Shown here in pieces: positions 11,288-21,755 of a stretch of DNA of 64,000 nt. Position numbers and translations under genes: made by a program. The notes below the pieces were generated by a model. The model saw only the letters and a list, made by a program, of their open reading frames with translations. It did not search any database and was not told the origin of the DNA. This DNA comes from Zea mays (lineage: Eukaryota; Streptophyta; Magnoliopsida; Poales; Poaceae). Position 1 is the stretch's first letter; the number at the start of each line of letters is the position of its first letter. The DNA is taken from assembly GCF_902167145.1 (NCBI RefSeq), contig NC_050096.1, positions 181,695,825-181,759,824 on the forward strand, given 5' to 3'.

Positions 11288-11832
11288 AACACAGGGGCCG
11301 ATATTGGGCCTGGGCCACCTAGGCCGTGGCCCGGGTCGTAGCCCAAAAATTTTTTATATATATAGTACATATTTTGACTAAAAAAACCCTAACATTGTTT
11401 CTGCGTTCTCTATTTTCCTGCGTTACTGCGTCCGCGGCCGCCAGCGGACGACCGAGCGCCAGCGCGAGCAGCAGGCCACCCGCCAGCGCCCCTAGCCCCT
11501 AGCCCCCTAAGCAGCACGAGCACTCCAGCAGTACACAGCACCAGCACGGCAGCAGTGCAGCACGCACCTGCACTGCACGGCTGTGAGCTGTTGCCTCCGG
11601 CTGTACGGCAGCCAGCCGGCCAGCACCGCAGCACGCCAGCCAGGCCGCTAGGCGGTAGCCCCTGGTGCCTTCTAGTTCCAGTTCCATCAGGCATCAGCAG
11701 TCTGTAACTCTGTATTGTAAGCGCTCTTCTCATTTTTTTAGTTTTTTTACTAGTGAACAGTGAGCTAAATACTAAATTGTTAAATGTTTGTGTGACTGAT
11801 GGTAGACCATAGATTGACATCAAAATCAAAGA

Positions 11833-13188
11833 ATGAAGAGGACAAAAACATTGAGATCGTTTTATTGTCCGGCTCCTACACCTTTGATACGAACTGATTC
11901 ATCAACACCAAACCAACCTTCCCTAGAAGAACCTGTTTTAGAGCCAGAAACATTAGTTATTGAGGAGGGACAAGCATCATTAGTGAAGTACTAGAGATTG
12001 TGGCTGATGATGGCTGTAGTGGGGTTCACATCATAAAACTTTATGTCGTATTGTTCTCATGTGGGATGCTATTTTAGAGGTACTAGAGATTGTGGCTGAT
12101 GATGGCTCTAGTGGGGATAAGAAATATATGGCTTCTGGTTTGTTGAAACAAATGGAGAGCTTTAAATTTGTGCTTATTTTGCATATCATGATGAGGTTAT
12201 TAGGCAAGACTAATGATTTGTCACAATGTTTGCAAAGAAAAGATCAGAATATTGTCCTTGCTGTTGGATTGATTGGAGCCACATTGCGGAATATTAGTGA
12301 AGTACGTGATAATGGATGGGAGGAATTGTTTGATGAGGTAAAAACCTTTTGTACCCAACATAACATTATTGTACCAAAGATGGATGATACAATTACTGTT
12401 CGAGGTCGCTCAAGGGGACGTGGAGGTCAGTTAGTGACTTACTTTCATCATTTCAAAAACGAGATCTTTATTGTTGTGTATGATCAAGTTATTGTGGAAT
12501 TAAACAATCGTTTCACTGAAAGATCTACTCAATTATTGAGATGAATTTCTTGTCTAGATCCAAGAAATTCATTTGCCAGCTATGACAAAGCTCAGCTAAT
12601 AGAATTGGCTAAGATTTATTCTGCAGACTTCTCTCAATATGACCTCTTGATCCTTAGAGACCAACTCGATATATTTATTGTTGATGTGAGGGGTAATTCT
12701 GATTTTGCAAATTGTGAAGACCTTGGTAATCTGGCTATTAAGATGGTGCAAACTGAGAGACACCTAGTTTTTGCATTGGTTTATCGTCTCATTGAATTAG
12801 CCTTAATTTTGCCTGTTGCAACTGCCACGGTTGAAAGAGCCTTCTCAGCTATGAAAATCATCAAGACAGAATTGAGAAATAAGATGGGAAATGATTGGTT
12901 GAATCATAGAATGGTATGCTATATAGAAAGAGATATCTTTGCAAGTATTCAAAGTGATGATATTTTATACCATTTTCAAGAATTGAAGAGTCGAATGAAA
13001 AAGCTACCTCCACAAAGTTCAAGTGGTATATTTTTGTACTCACTTATACATTTTTGCATTCATTAGTTATATTGTCATGTTGTATCTCTCATTTTATATA
13101 AATATTTAACTTGCAATGTGTAGATTCAAATTCACGTGCTAAGGTTGATGAAGTTATTAGAGGCGCCGAAGAACCAAATCGTCTCTAA
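11833..13188 (+). pseudogene. hAT transposase (zinc-finger MYM-type-1-like) remnant
   Basis: The N-terminal piece (11833-11994, ATG to TAG) is the usual short Ser/Pro-rich start. The C-terminal piece is one frame from 12059 to 13025, interrupted by TGA at 12542-12544. It carries the hAT dimerisation region (LILPVATATVERAFSAMKII, ELRNKMGNDWLNHRM). A GT donor at 13026 and a TAG acceptor at 13121-13123 join it in frame to a last exon ending TAA 13186-13188. Most of the zinc-finger region and the catalytic core is deleted between about 11990 and 12080, where a 37-bp direct repeat marks the break. The protein cannot be functional. Confidence 0.8.
11988..12116 (+). repeat. 37-bp direct repeat at the internal deletion of the hAT element
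   Basis: GTACTAGAGATTGTGGCTGA and the following 17 bases occur at 11988-12024 and again at 12080-12116 with one mismatch. The 55 bp between them look like filler. The arrangement fits abortive gap repair. Confidence 0.75.
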
Positions 13189-13581
13189 TTAGGTACTTTT
13201 ATATTTTTAATCAAGTTTATTTCATTTTTAGATGTTGAATTGAAGTAAATACTATTTTAGTATATGTTTATGCTATATTTTGTTTTAGCGGTATGTTTAG
13301 CCGTACAATATATTATAGATTATTTAAAGTAACCTACAAGTTTTATAGAGTGGCCCGGGGCATTAATTTTATAGAGCTCCGTCACTGAACAAACATGAAA
13401 GTAACAAAAAGGAGCATAACAACAACAACAACAAAAACATAATTAAGGTTCCACAAAGGCGTAGCCCTCAAAATTCGGGCCCAAACGCCCACGAGCCCAG
13501 CCCAACAAATGCATATAGGCGGCCCGCGCCGAGAACGAGCAGCGGTAGCCAGAGCGAGCTTCCTCTTCCGGCCGATCCTAC

Positions 13582-13917
13582 TCAGTCGCCCTCCTCGTCG
13601 CCGGCGGCGGCCACGGCCACGGAGGCGAGCGCGCGTCGGAAGACGGCGACGGGGCACGGGATGCGGAGCGGGCCCTGATGGCGGTACCCGTACTCCTGCG
13701 CGGCGCGGCCGAGCAGGTCCGCGAGAGCCGGCGCGCCCAGCAGCTCAGCGCGCACCAGGAACCGCTCCTCCGCGCCGTCCGCGCCGCCGCCCACGTGCAC
13801 CGGCACGTGCCCCTCCGGCACCCCCGCGTGAGCCTCGCCCTTCCTCGTCTCCTGGGAGTGGGACGGCGGCGGCGAGCAGTCGCCGACGCGGGAGAGCCGC
13901 CGGATCAGCTGCCTCAT
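13582..13917 (-). CDS. SAUR family auxin-responsive protein
   Basis: A single-exon frame of 111 residues, ATG at 13917 to stop at 13582. The N-terminus is basic (MRQLIRRLSRV). The SAUR core starts with VPEGHVPVHVGG at about residues 33-44 and continues with ERFLVRAELLGAPALADLL, AAQEYGY, and GPLRIPCPV before FRRAL. Size, lack of introns and motif order are typical. In the best-studied members, SAUR proteins bind and inhibit PP2C.D phosphatases, which activates plasma-membrane H+-ATPases and promotes cell expansion. A TATA box lies at 13975-13981 and gives a very short 5' UTR. No disabling change is visible. The gene is G/C-rich against A/T-rich flanks, as usual for grass SAURs. Confidence 0.9.
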   Translation of the reverse strand: MRQLIRRLSRVGDCSPPPSHSQETRKGEAHAGVPEGHVPVHVGGGADGAEERFLVRAELLGAPALADLLGRAAQEYGYRHQGPLRIPCPVAVFRRALASVAVAAAGDEEGD

Positions 13918-13974
13918 GGTGTGGTGGGGTGTGTGTGGGTGTGGGCACTGCCGGGACGACTAACGAGGGAGCCA

Positions 13975-13981
13975 TTTTATA
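13975..13981 (-). promoter_or_regulatory. TATA box of the SAUR gene
   Basis: On the minus strand the sequence is GGCTATAAAATGGC, a strong TATA box 58 nt upstream of the SAUR ATG. It implies a leader of about 30 nt. Confidence 0.65.
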
Positions 13982-14650
13982 GCCCGCGGGAGGGCTCGGC
14001 TACTGGACCCACCGATCAGTGGGGTTGTCGGGTCGCGGTGGGTGGAGTGGTACAAGTGGGTGTACGGCGTCAGGTACGACACCATTTCAGTTTCCTTTCT
14101 TTCGTTTCGTTTCGTTTTCAGTATTTGGATGAATGGTTTCTTTCTGTTTAAAAACAGGGAGAGAATATTCGCAAATCTCGTTGGGGTCTTTAGGGTGAGC
14201 AGTGCAGCGCAGTGCCAGTGGTGTATGTACCTGTGTTGTACCTTTCCGTACAGTGCCGCAAAATTGTTCGATTGAAAGGTTATCCGGGGCAAAAAGTCCG
14301 AGGTTTGAATCCCTTCATTTTAGAGAAATTAGAATTTACTTAATAAAATAACTTATTTAGTTTGGAATTTAACATTCCACCATTTTCTAAAGTTCAGATA
14401 TAAGTTTATCTCAAATTTATAGGGTGGAGGATGGTAAATGATTTCATGCATTAGTAAAATTTATTTCTACTCTGTAATTTACATGACACTCTTTGTCTAA
14501 CTACTCTATAATAAAAATGTAACAAATAAATATCTCCAACATCTTGCTAATAATAGTATATAAATATATTTTGCATAAAACCGAATTAGCTTAATTGATA
14601 TATGCCAAAATTATTATTATTATAATAGAATTCAATTCCAATGATCCAAA
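13982..14650. other. Upstream region of SAUR; no further gene seen
   Basis: The first 300 bp are the likely SAUR promoter (mixed composition, TTCGTTTCGTTTCG run at 14099-14116). The rest is A/T-rich with no recognisable coding or RNA feature. Confidence 0.4.
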
Positions 14651-15050
14651 CTGGGCGTTAGCCGAATTGGTTAGATGGTATAAGTAGTACTTTTTAGGTC
14701 TTAAATTCGAATATCAATAGAAGTGGATTTCAGACTAAGGTTAAGTCGCTCGCTGATTCTCCTATTTGTGCCCACATGAGATGAAGTGGCCTATGAAGAT
14801 GACCCTCGTGCTGATTCATCTGATTAATTATGTGCATATGAGATAGACTGACATATAGGGGTGGATCCTCGTGTAGAGGTTAGGAGGGCTTAAAACACGA
14901 GTAAATATTTGATTTATAGGTGGCAATGCCCTTATGTTGCACTAGGGTAGCTTTTGTGATCTTGGGATCTTCCTCGGACGAGGTTTCGATCGAGATTTTT
15001 CTTAATATAATATCACGTGGGCGATCTTTTTGCATACCGGTCTAGTTTTT
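14650..15050 (+). repeat. Probable tRNA-derived SINE (left and right limits approximate)
   Basis: GTTAGCCGAATTGG at 14656-14669 resembles a pol III A box, and AAATTCGAATATC at about 14704 a degenerate B box, about 40 nt apart. The tail includes TTCTTAATATAATATCACG and a short T-rich end, resembling the LINE-like 3' ends of grass SINEs. Flanking duplications were not found. Confidence 0.4.
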
Positions 15051-15194
15051 TCTTTTTGAAAGGGTACCTGGAAGCAATAATTCCTTCCTTCTTGGTCGTC
15101 ATCTTCTTCAAGCAATACATTTTCTTTGTTGCATCTGTCTCGATGGACTTTGATTCGACTCATTAACAATTCGTCAACTCGACGTGGTGATCTC

Positions 15195-15492
15195 TATTAA
15201 GTTGCATGTACCAATCAATTCAAATCAAAAGATTAAGCTGATGGGAGAAGTTGGACAATTCACTTATATTATATTCTAATACTCTCTTCATGTCGAGCCT
15301 CTTTTGAGTCTCTGACATAAAATATAGGAGCGAACAACAATTATTTTATTTAATTGTGCTAATGATGATTCAAACTCGAGACTTCTGTTTCTGATACCAT
15401 ATTAAGTTGTATCTTGTATGTACCAAGCATTCCAACTTAAAAGATTAAGCTGATGGGAGCACGCGAACAATTTACTTATATTATATTCTAAT
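15195..15492 (+). repeat. Diverged direct duplication of about 90 bp
   Basis: Copies at 15195-15280 and 15400-15492 share ATTAAGTTG...TGTACCAA...AAAAGATTAAGCTGATGGGA and TTATATTATATTCTAAT in the same order, with small indels. They have no coding content and their origin is unknown. Confidence 0.6.
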
Positions 15493-15863
15493 AATCTCAT
15501 CAGCTCTCCTTGTGCTTTCTGCATTCCAAGCGCTCTTTACTAGCTCCCTAGCTAGCTAGCTAGCTTGTGGCCTTTGTTTTGCCGAGCTTGTCAAACTCCT
15601 TGTCCCACGCACCAGGCAACCAAAATTTCTAGTCTAATAATCTCATTTCTCCTGGATTGACTTTGTTTCATGCTGACCATCGTCATAGCAATATACTCTC
15701 TCTATCCTAAAACAGTACTCTATTAGTTCCTTTTTATTTGTCGTCGATTATTTCAAAAATGCACTAGCTATCGATAAATATTCGAGAATTGGAGGTAGTA
15801 GTCGTTGTAGCTCTTGGTTTTTATGTCTATATTCAAATGGGCAATGATAAATCTAGACACATA

Positions 15864-15884
15864 TCTCTACTACTATGAAGAAGG
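15864..15884 (+). mobile_element. Helitron-like 5' terminus
   Basis: TCTCTACTACTATGAAGAAG, preceded by A, fits the maize Helitron 5' consensus as I recall it (TCTMTAYTAMY). The following 0.9 kb has gene-fragment-like G/C-rich sequence, as Helitrons often do, and is then interrupted by element A. I did not find a convincing 3' end (hairpin plus CTRR) in the window. Confidence 0.45.
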
Positions 15885-16807
15885 TAAGGGATAGACTGCC
15901 TTCTCGGTTCTGACTCCTCTTCGTTCTGCCCACCCCGCCACTCTGATAGGTGGTCCCTGTATCAGCGTCCCATTCTCCTCCTCCCCCTCCACGAGACCGC
16001 GATGCTCGCTCCCTAGCAATCACTCCCCTTCTCGTCTCTTAACCACCTTCGAAGCGCTCTCGCTTGCCTCACTCTCCGCTGCATCCACGTCCCACATGCC
16101 GCCACTTCCCACCCTCGACTCACCGAGATCTCGTTCACCGCTCCTCGTCGCTTCCCAGACGTAGACACTCCCCTCCACTCCTCTCCTGTCCACTCGTCGT
16201 CGGTCCCCTCTCCGTCGACCGGCGTCCACCACTGCCAGTGTGAGCTCGGCTTGGCCCCATCGGCGTCTCAGTCTCTCCAAGGCCACAACTGAGCCATCTC
16301 TTCTCCTCCCTCCTCCGTGCTTTGAATGTGAGGAGGCTAGGGCGATTTGCAGGATCCATCCAGAACGGACAGACACTTCTCTGAAGTCGTCCTCAGTGGC
16401 CAAATCCCTCCTCCCCACACCCATCTTCGTCTCACCCCGCCACGCCCACCGCACTAGATTCCCTATCCTCAAGCCCCACCATGCCTCGCTGGTGGCCAGC
16501 ACCGGCGGAGACGTCATGCCCGTGCCGGACGTCGACACTGGCTTGCCTCTCATCGAGGTGCCCTTCGGCGAGTACGGTTTCAGCAAGCGCAACGTCTAGG
16601 AGGGTGGTGTCGGCATCTTCATGGTCTATGGGGCCGCCCTCGCGATCCGCCCCCTGCCCCCCTTGCGTTCCCTCTCAACCACCCCGCTCGTGATCTGCCT
16701 GCAACCTTCGCCCCCTTCTCCACGAGGCTACAACTAAGCCATCTCTTCTCCTTCCTTCTCTGTGCTTTTGAATGTGAGGAGGCTAGGGCAATTTGCAAGT
16801 GCTCTGT
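15885..16807 (+). other. G/C-rich possible gene-fragment cargo next to the Helitron-like end
   Basis: Codon-sized G/C-rich stretches have several short overlapping open frames on both strands, none recognised. A 73-bp segment occurs twice in direct orientation: GAGCCATCTCTTCTCC...GAGGAGGCTAGGG at 16281-16352 and again at 16724-16799. The second copy ends 8 bp before element A. It may be captured exon sequence or simply low-complexity DNA. Confidence 0.35.
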
Positions 16808-19800
16808 TGTAACGCCCTGAATTTGGGGGTAGAATTTTTTCTTCTTTTCTCTCACCAAATTCAGGCGTTACTCTTTCCTTTTTCCCTTTTCTTCTCGCCA
16901 AGCCTTGATATTTTCAAAAGTTATAGCGAGAATTAGCTCGACATCTTGTGCAACCAAAACCTAGAACTATTTTTGTTTGTTGCATCATGCCGGATTATGC
17001 ACTCTTTTATTTGTGGTTGAGTGAAGTGGAGAATTAGGCATATAAGAAATTGTGGAAATTAGAAAAAGAAAAAGCCTTTTCTATTTCTCTCCCCCCTTTC
17101 TCTCTTTTGGCCCAGCCGCCCCTTCCCCTTCGCGCCGGCCCAGTTGGCGGCCCAGCCGCCCCCCTTCCCCCTCCCCTAGTGGGCCCCGCGGCGGCCCAGC
17201 CGCCCCCCCCGCCGTGGGCCGTTCCGGCTGGCCCACCCCGCGCCCACCCCCCTTTGGGCCCAGTCGGCCCAACCGCCCCTTCCCCCCTTTTTTCTTTTTC
17301 CAAAATTCCCTCCCCGTGGGCCACGCCCGTCATCCCCTCCCCCTCCCCCAACTCTCCCTAACCCTAGCCGCCACCGCCGCCCCTTCCCCCGGCGCCGCCG
17401 CCGCCGCGCCGCCCCCTCCGGTGATCCCCCCTCTCCTCCCCCCTCCCCCGCCCGCCGGCGCCGCTCCCCGGCGCGGCGTTCCCCGCCCGGCCCCGGCGCA
17501 CCGCCCTTCGGCCGCCCGCGCCCTGGCCGCCCACGCCCCGCCGTGCCCGGCCGAGCCCGCCCGCGCCCGCCTCGCCCCTCCCCGCGCCGGCCCCGCCTCG
17601 GCTGCTCCGGCGAGCCCCCGCGCCCCGGCCACGCCCGGTCGCGCCTCGGCCTCGCCCCGGCCTCGCCGCCTCGAGCTCGCCCGCCCATGGCGTCCGCCCT
17701 CCCCGCGCCGCCCTCCGGCGAGCCCGCCCGCGCCCCAGCCGCCCCGCCCTTGCCCGGCCTCGCTCCGGCGCGCCCGCCCCGCCCTCGCCTCGAGCTCGCC
17801 GCCCCGGCTGCGCCCCGCCTCGGCCCCGCCTTGCCCGGCCGTGCCCGGCCCCGCCGCGGTCGCGCCGGCCTCGCCCTGGCCGCCCCCGGCTACGCCCGGC
17901 AAGCCCGCCCCCTGCTTGTCGCCCCCGCCACGCCCGGTCCCGGCTCGACCATCCCCGGCGAGCCCCGCCCTTCGGCCGCCCGCCCCGTGCCCGACTCGGC
18001 CGCGCCATCCCCGCCCCCGCGTGGTGGTCGGTCGTGTCTTCACCCCGGCATGCTTGCCCGCTCGCCCCGCCGTGCCTTCCTCACGTCGTGACGGCCTCGG
18101 CATGGCCTCGAGCTCGGCCCAGCGTGCCTATGGCGCACGGCTTTGAGCTCGGCTAGCGCTCGGCCCCGACGTGCGCACGACCAGTTCGTGGCATGTGCGT
18201 GCGGCCTCGCGCGCGTGCTCGCGTAGTGCGCAGTGCCGTGGCATGACCCGTCGTGTCCCCGTCTACCCCCAGACACCCCGTCTACCCCCCCGTGTCCTAT
18301 GCGCGCTAATCACGTGTTTATATTAATAAGATAGGAGTCTCAATTTGGAAATTGGTTACGTTAGTTAATTTGTATAACTAATCATCTGTCTCATTCAATG
18401 TTAATCTACTAAAAGTGGTCACGTTTACATTAGTGCATGTAGCTAATTCTTTTGTTAGAACCAATTGGAACTAGAGCACGTAGCGTTTAGTTATTCGTTT
18501 ACCCGTAGTGCGTCTCGGGCATAAGCTTTAACTCTCGCGAGACCTTTTCCCATTTCTTTCTAACCATGGTGAGTTCATTATCGTATGTGATATTCTATGC
18601 ATGTTCACTTTATTTGTTCCCTTGTATGGTGTACTGTTTGTTTCCTAATTTGAATGGATGAATGTATGTATGCTTGCAATCACATAGAGAACGATCCGGT
18701 TGAAGAGCCCGAGGTACTCGCAGGAGAAGCCCCTGAGCAGCAGTCGGTTGGTGGAGGCAAGTGTCCCTTGACCTATCTCTGTCCTATTCATTCTTTAATT
18801 CACCTCCCGCTTTACACATTTATGCCTAAGGATTGACTAGCTTTGGTTATCCATATCCTTGTTTACCTATTCGGGTTGGATTATTATTGTTTAGCTTTAT
18901 GCTATTGCTCAAACTCTAATCAATGAACATGATGAGATTATCTATGATACGCTGTTTTCCCTTCTCTTATTATGATGTTGTACTTGTGGCCTTAAGGGGG
19001 CTCGAGCAGTTTCTCGAGTGCCTCTCCGTAAGGACCTGTTCTATGGATGACCGCCCGGAAAAACAGTGCAACCATGAGGGTGGAATGGGATGCCCTTAGC
19101 TGAATAATTAGAGGATCCGGGGTGTAGATCACTTAGCCGTCGTGCCGTCAATGGGGCTCGGTGTATGCGACTCGCTCTGCCAAGTTTGGGTTCGCCCCTT
19201 GGGGAGGAGTGCGGTGCATTTAGGAAACCTAACGGGTGGCTACAGCCCCGGGGAATCTTTGTAAAGGCTACGTAGTGATGCCCTGCTGGGTCACCTTGGT
19301 AGTGATCAATGGAGAGTCATGATCTCCGGACAGAAAGGGAATCACGGCTTGTGGGTAAAGTGCACAACCTCTGCAGAGTGTTTGAAAACTGATATATCAG
19401 CCGTGCTCGCGGTTATGAGCGGCCAAGGGAGCTCCAGTGATTAGTGGTACTTGATCAGAGACATTATGGTACAGGTGGCTATGAGATCGATGGTTCTGGT
19501 TATGACTATGGTGCTGGTAAGTGGTATTCTTTCCGTTTGGAAAGGGTACATCGGGCTAATAACTTGGGTTAATGCTAAAACCTGGCTTTCTATTAGTAAA
19601 TAATAATCTGACCAACTAAAAGCAACTGCTTGACTTATCCCCACATAAAGCTAGTCCACTATAGCCAAACAGGATACTTGCTGAGTATGTTGATGTGTAC
19701 TCACCCTTGCTCTACACACCAAACCCCCCATCCCCAGGTTGTCAGCATTGCAACCACTGCTTAGGAGAAGATGAAGCCGTGGAAGGAGACTTCCAGGAGT

Positions 19801-20080
19801 TCCAAGACTACGACGAGTTCTAGGCGTGGGTTAGCGGCAACCCCCCAGTCGGCTGCCTGTGAAGGCCGCGTTTATCTACGTTTCTTTTCCGCACTTTGAT
19901 TTATTGTAAGGACTATATGGACGTCTCAGACGTATGATGTAATCGACTATTTCTCTTCTTAATACTATTTTGAGCACTGTGTGATGATGTCCATGTTATG
20001 TAACTGTTGTGTACGTGAATAACTGATCCTGGCACGTACATGGTTCGCATTCGGTTTGCCTTCTAAAACCGGGTGTGACA
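16808..20080 (+). repeat. 5' LTR of element A
   Basis: The LTR starts TGTAACGCCCTG. A probable TATA box (GCATATAAG) lies near 17040. Then comes an extreme G/C-rich domain (about 17095-18270, with proline/arginine-coding noise on all frames), an A/T-rich domain with the two small exons described separately, and the end CCGGGTGTGACA. The 3' copy at 26304-29558 is highly similar but has several indels in the G/C-rich part. Confidence 0.9.
18688..19823 (+). other. LTR-embedded spliced mini-gene, element A 5' LTR (exons 18688-18756 and 19738-19823)
   Basis: The first exon (69 nt) follows a TAG acceptor and ends at the donor GAG|GCAAGTG, a GC-AG type. The intron is 981 bp. The second exon follows a C-rich tract plus CAG at 19735-19737 and runs to TAG 19821-19823. 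Both exons are free of stops in one common frame that joins across the intron (phase 1). The predicted peptide is acidic, has an EQQ motif in exon 1 and C-x2-C-x2-C in exon 2, and ends DYDEF. The same layout recurs in elements B and C. An upstream start exon has not been identified. The function is unknown. Confidence 0.5.
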
Positions 20081-20084
20081 TAAG

Positions 20085-20096
20085 TGGTATCAAAGT
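20085..20096 (+). other. Primer binding site, element A
   Basis: TGGTATCAAAGT begins four bases after the 5' LTR. It resembles the TGGTATCAGAGC site complementary to the 3' end of plant initiator Met-tRNA, with two changes. Confidence 0.7.
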
Positions 20097-20338
20097 CGTG
20101 ATGACTATAGGACCGCTAATCTAGAATAGAATGGTCGTTCTAAGGACTATAGACCTCTGTCCCTGCCTTGACTTTGATATCCCTTCAAGTTGGTCATACC
20201 GACCAAACCTATGTTCTACTATATATTATACCTTGCTGAAAATTGTGTTTTATTCTAATCCTTCATTTATTTATGGTTCATTATTTGCTGGTCATATTAA
20301 TTCTGTTCTCACCCTTTTGCTTGCGATGTCTTTTGTAG

Positions 20339-21352
20339 ATGGCTTGACTTAGACACACTGCACGAAAGTCCGTCATCCCCTTCTTACCCTCCCACCTTGC
20401 TGAGCGTCCGCTTCGCCGTTCCGTGGCCGGACAGTCCAGTCACTTGGAGAGGCTGCACCACCGCCTGCATGAGGAGCAGGAACGTCGACGATAGGAGCAG
20501 CAGGGCTCTTCCTTCTCGCTCCAGCAGGAGATAGAGTCCGTGAGGAGCTGCTCCCCTGTGCTTCCCCTGGAGGCGCCCCCTGCACCACCACCGGGCGCCC
20601 CAGCCACTGGAGTAGCTGCTGGAGGAGACCCAGACGATGGAGGTGGCGACGACAGCTCGAGCCACGACACCGACTTCCCTGCTGACCAGGAGCCGGAAGG
20701 ATGGGTTGCTCGATCCATCACTCGCGACGCTGCTCGCGGGTGTCACTTCCACGATGCGCTCGACACCCTGCTACGTCGGGCACTTAACCGGCGTACTTGG
20801 TCCATCGAGTATCGCTGTGTGGTCTACCAGCATAGTCGCGGGGTCTACCCGGACCGCTGGGAGGCGACCTGCTTGGTGCGCCGCCCGGAGAACAGTCTCT
20901 AGGGTGTGGAGGCCTGCTCAGAGCACTATTCTATCTCTGAGCGGGACTCGGCTGAGGCAGCCATGCAAGATGCTGCACGACGTGCGCTTTCGCACTACTG
21001 CTCGGTTCTCGGTGGGGTAGCTGACGGTCTCGACCTGAAGTATTACCCCCGCCGTCCATCTGGCAGCACAGGAGGCGTGATTGTCTCACCTGTTGGTGAG
21101 GGCAATCCTAGGTTGAACAGCACAGTCAACCTAGCCGTCGTGATAAACACGGAGCTGGACCATGCATTAGACGAGCTGAGTAGGGCTCGTGCTGAGATCG
21201 CCCTGCTGCGGGCTGAGCGCGCGGAACGTCGTCACCTGGATGATGGTTTCCCCGCTCCCGTCGGGACTTAGCACCCGTACCGCTCACCTCGGCGTGGACA
21301 CCAGCCTTATGGCAATCCCGACTGCAAGGCCAAGATAAATCTAGACCCATAG
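20339..21352 (+). pseudogene. Extra pre-gag ORF of element A (family of unknown function), four internal stops
   Basis: One frame of 338 codons runs from ATG 20339 (directly after TTTTGTAG) to TAG 21350-21352 without a frameshift, but with in-frame stops at codon 3, near 20491, at 20900-20902 and at 21269-21271. Features in order are an arginine/glutamate-rich coiled segment (LERLHHRLHEEQER), a Pro/Gly linker, a conserved block (RGCHFHDALDTLL, WSIEYRCVVYQH, WEATCLVRRPE), a second block (GLDLKYYPRRP, GGVIVSPVGEGNPRL) and a C-terminal helix rich in Glu, Arg and Leu. It matches the ORF at 62870-63895. I know no characterised domain that matches. Element B lacks it. Confidence 0.7.
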
Positions 21353-21755
21353 ATCGTTAGAGTTGGATCTTGTAATTAATACAAAATATATACGTAGAAG
21401 CTACAGTCTTAGCGTTAGTCTCGCTCTTAGTTAGTCTTAGTTAGACAGGGTAGTTTGCTATATCCTGTGCATTTATGTTTGTCATGATGAACTATGTTTG
21501 GTTTGGATCTTTGTAATGACTGTCACCAGAGTGTGGGTATCCCCTGCATTTTGGTTTACCTATTATGTTAAAGGAGTTAGCTATATAGTTGGGAAACCTT
21601 CTATTCCACTTTCCTCTTTATCTGAGAAGCTGTGTGGTCTGTGTTGGAGATCAGTGAAGATGCTCATCTGTTCAGTGCTGTTGAAGAATTCTATACTCTT
21701 TTCTTATGCTGCAAGATTTGCCAGATCAGTTCTGATGTGTGGTTGCATTCTGCAG

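Larger units (their letters stand above)
11292..13387 (+). mobile_element. hAT-superfamily transposon, deletion derivative
   Basis: The left end is CAGGGGCCG and the right end, read inward on the minus strand, is CAGTGACGG. The ends are short and imperfectly inverted, as usual in hAT elements. They are flanked by a perfect 8-bp duplication AACAAACA (11284-11291 and 13388-13395). Inside are the start and the C-terminal part of a hAT transposase, with the middle missing. A G/C-rich untranslated segment fills 11410-11700. The element lies 0.2 kb beyond the stop codon of the SAUR gene. Confidence 0.9.

Noticed and set aside
14296..14320. tRNA-like B-box word AGGTTTGAATCCC
   Set aside because: No A box or cloverleaf can be drawn upstream. 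At most it is a SINE relic.
17052..18146. Open frame of 364 codons in the G/C-rich LTR domain, with further long frames on the other strand (similar at 26530-27614)
   Set aside because: G/C-rich DNA has few stops in any frame. The translation is Pro/Ala/Arg noise, five overlapping frames are open, and indels between the two LTRs of the same element break the frame.
18568..18576. ATG directly followed by GTGAGT, a possible first exon for the LTR mini-gene of element A
   Set aside because: The acceptor conserved across families would put it out of frame with the second exon; only a tandem acceptor two bases later would fit. The site is not conserved in element C. Kept as unresolved, not called.
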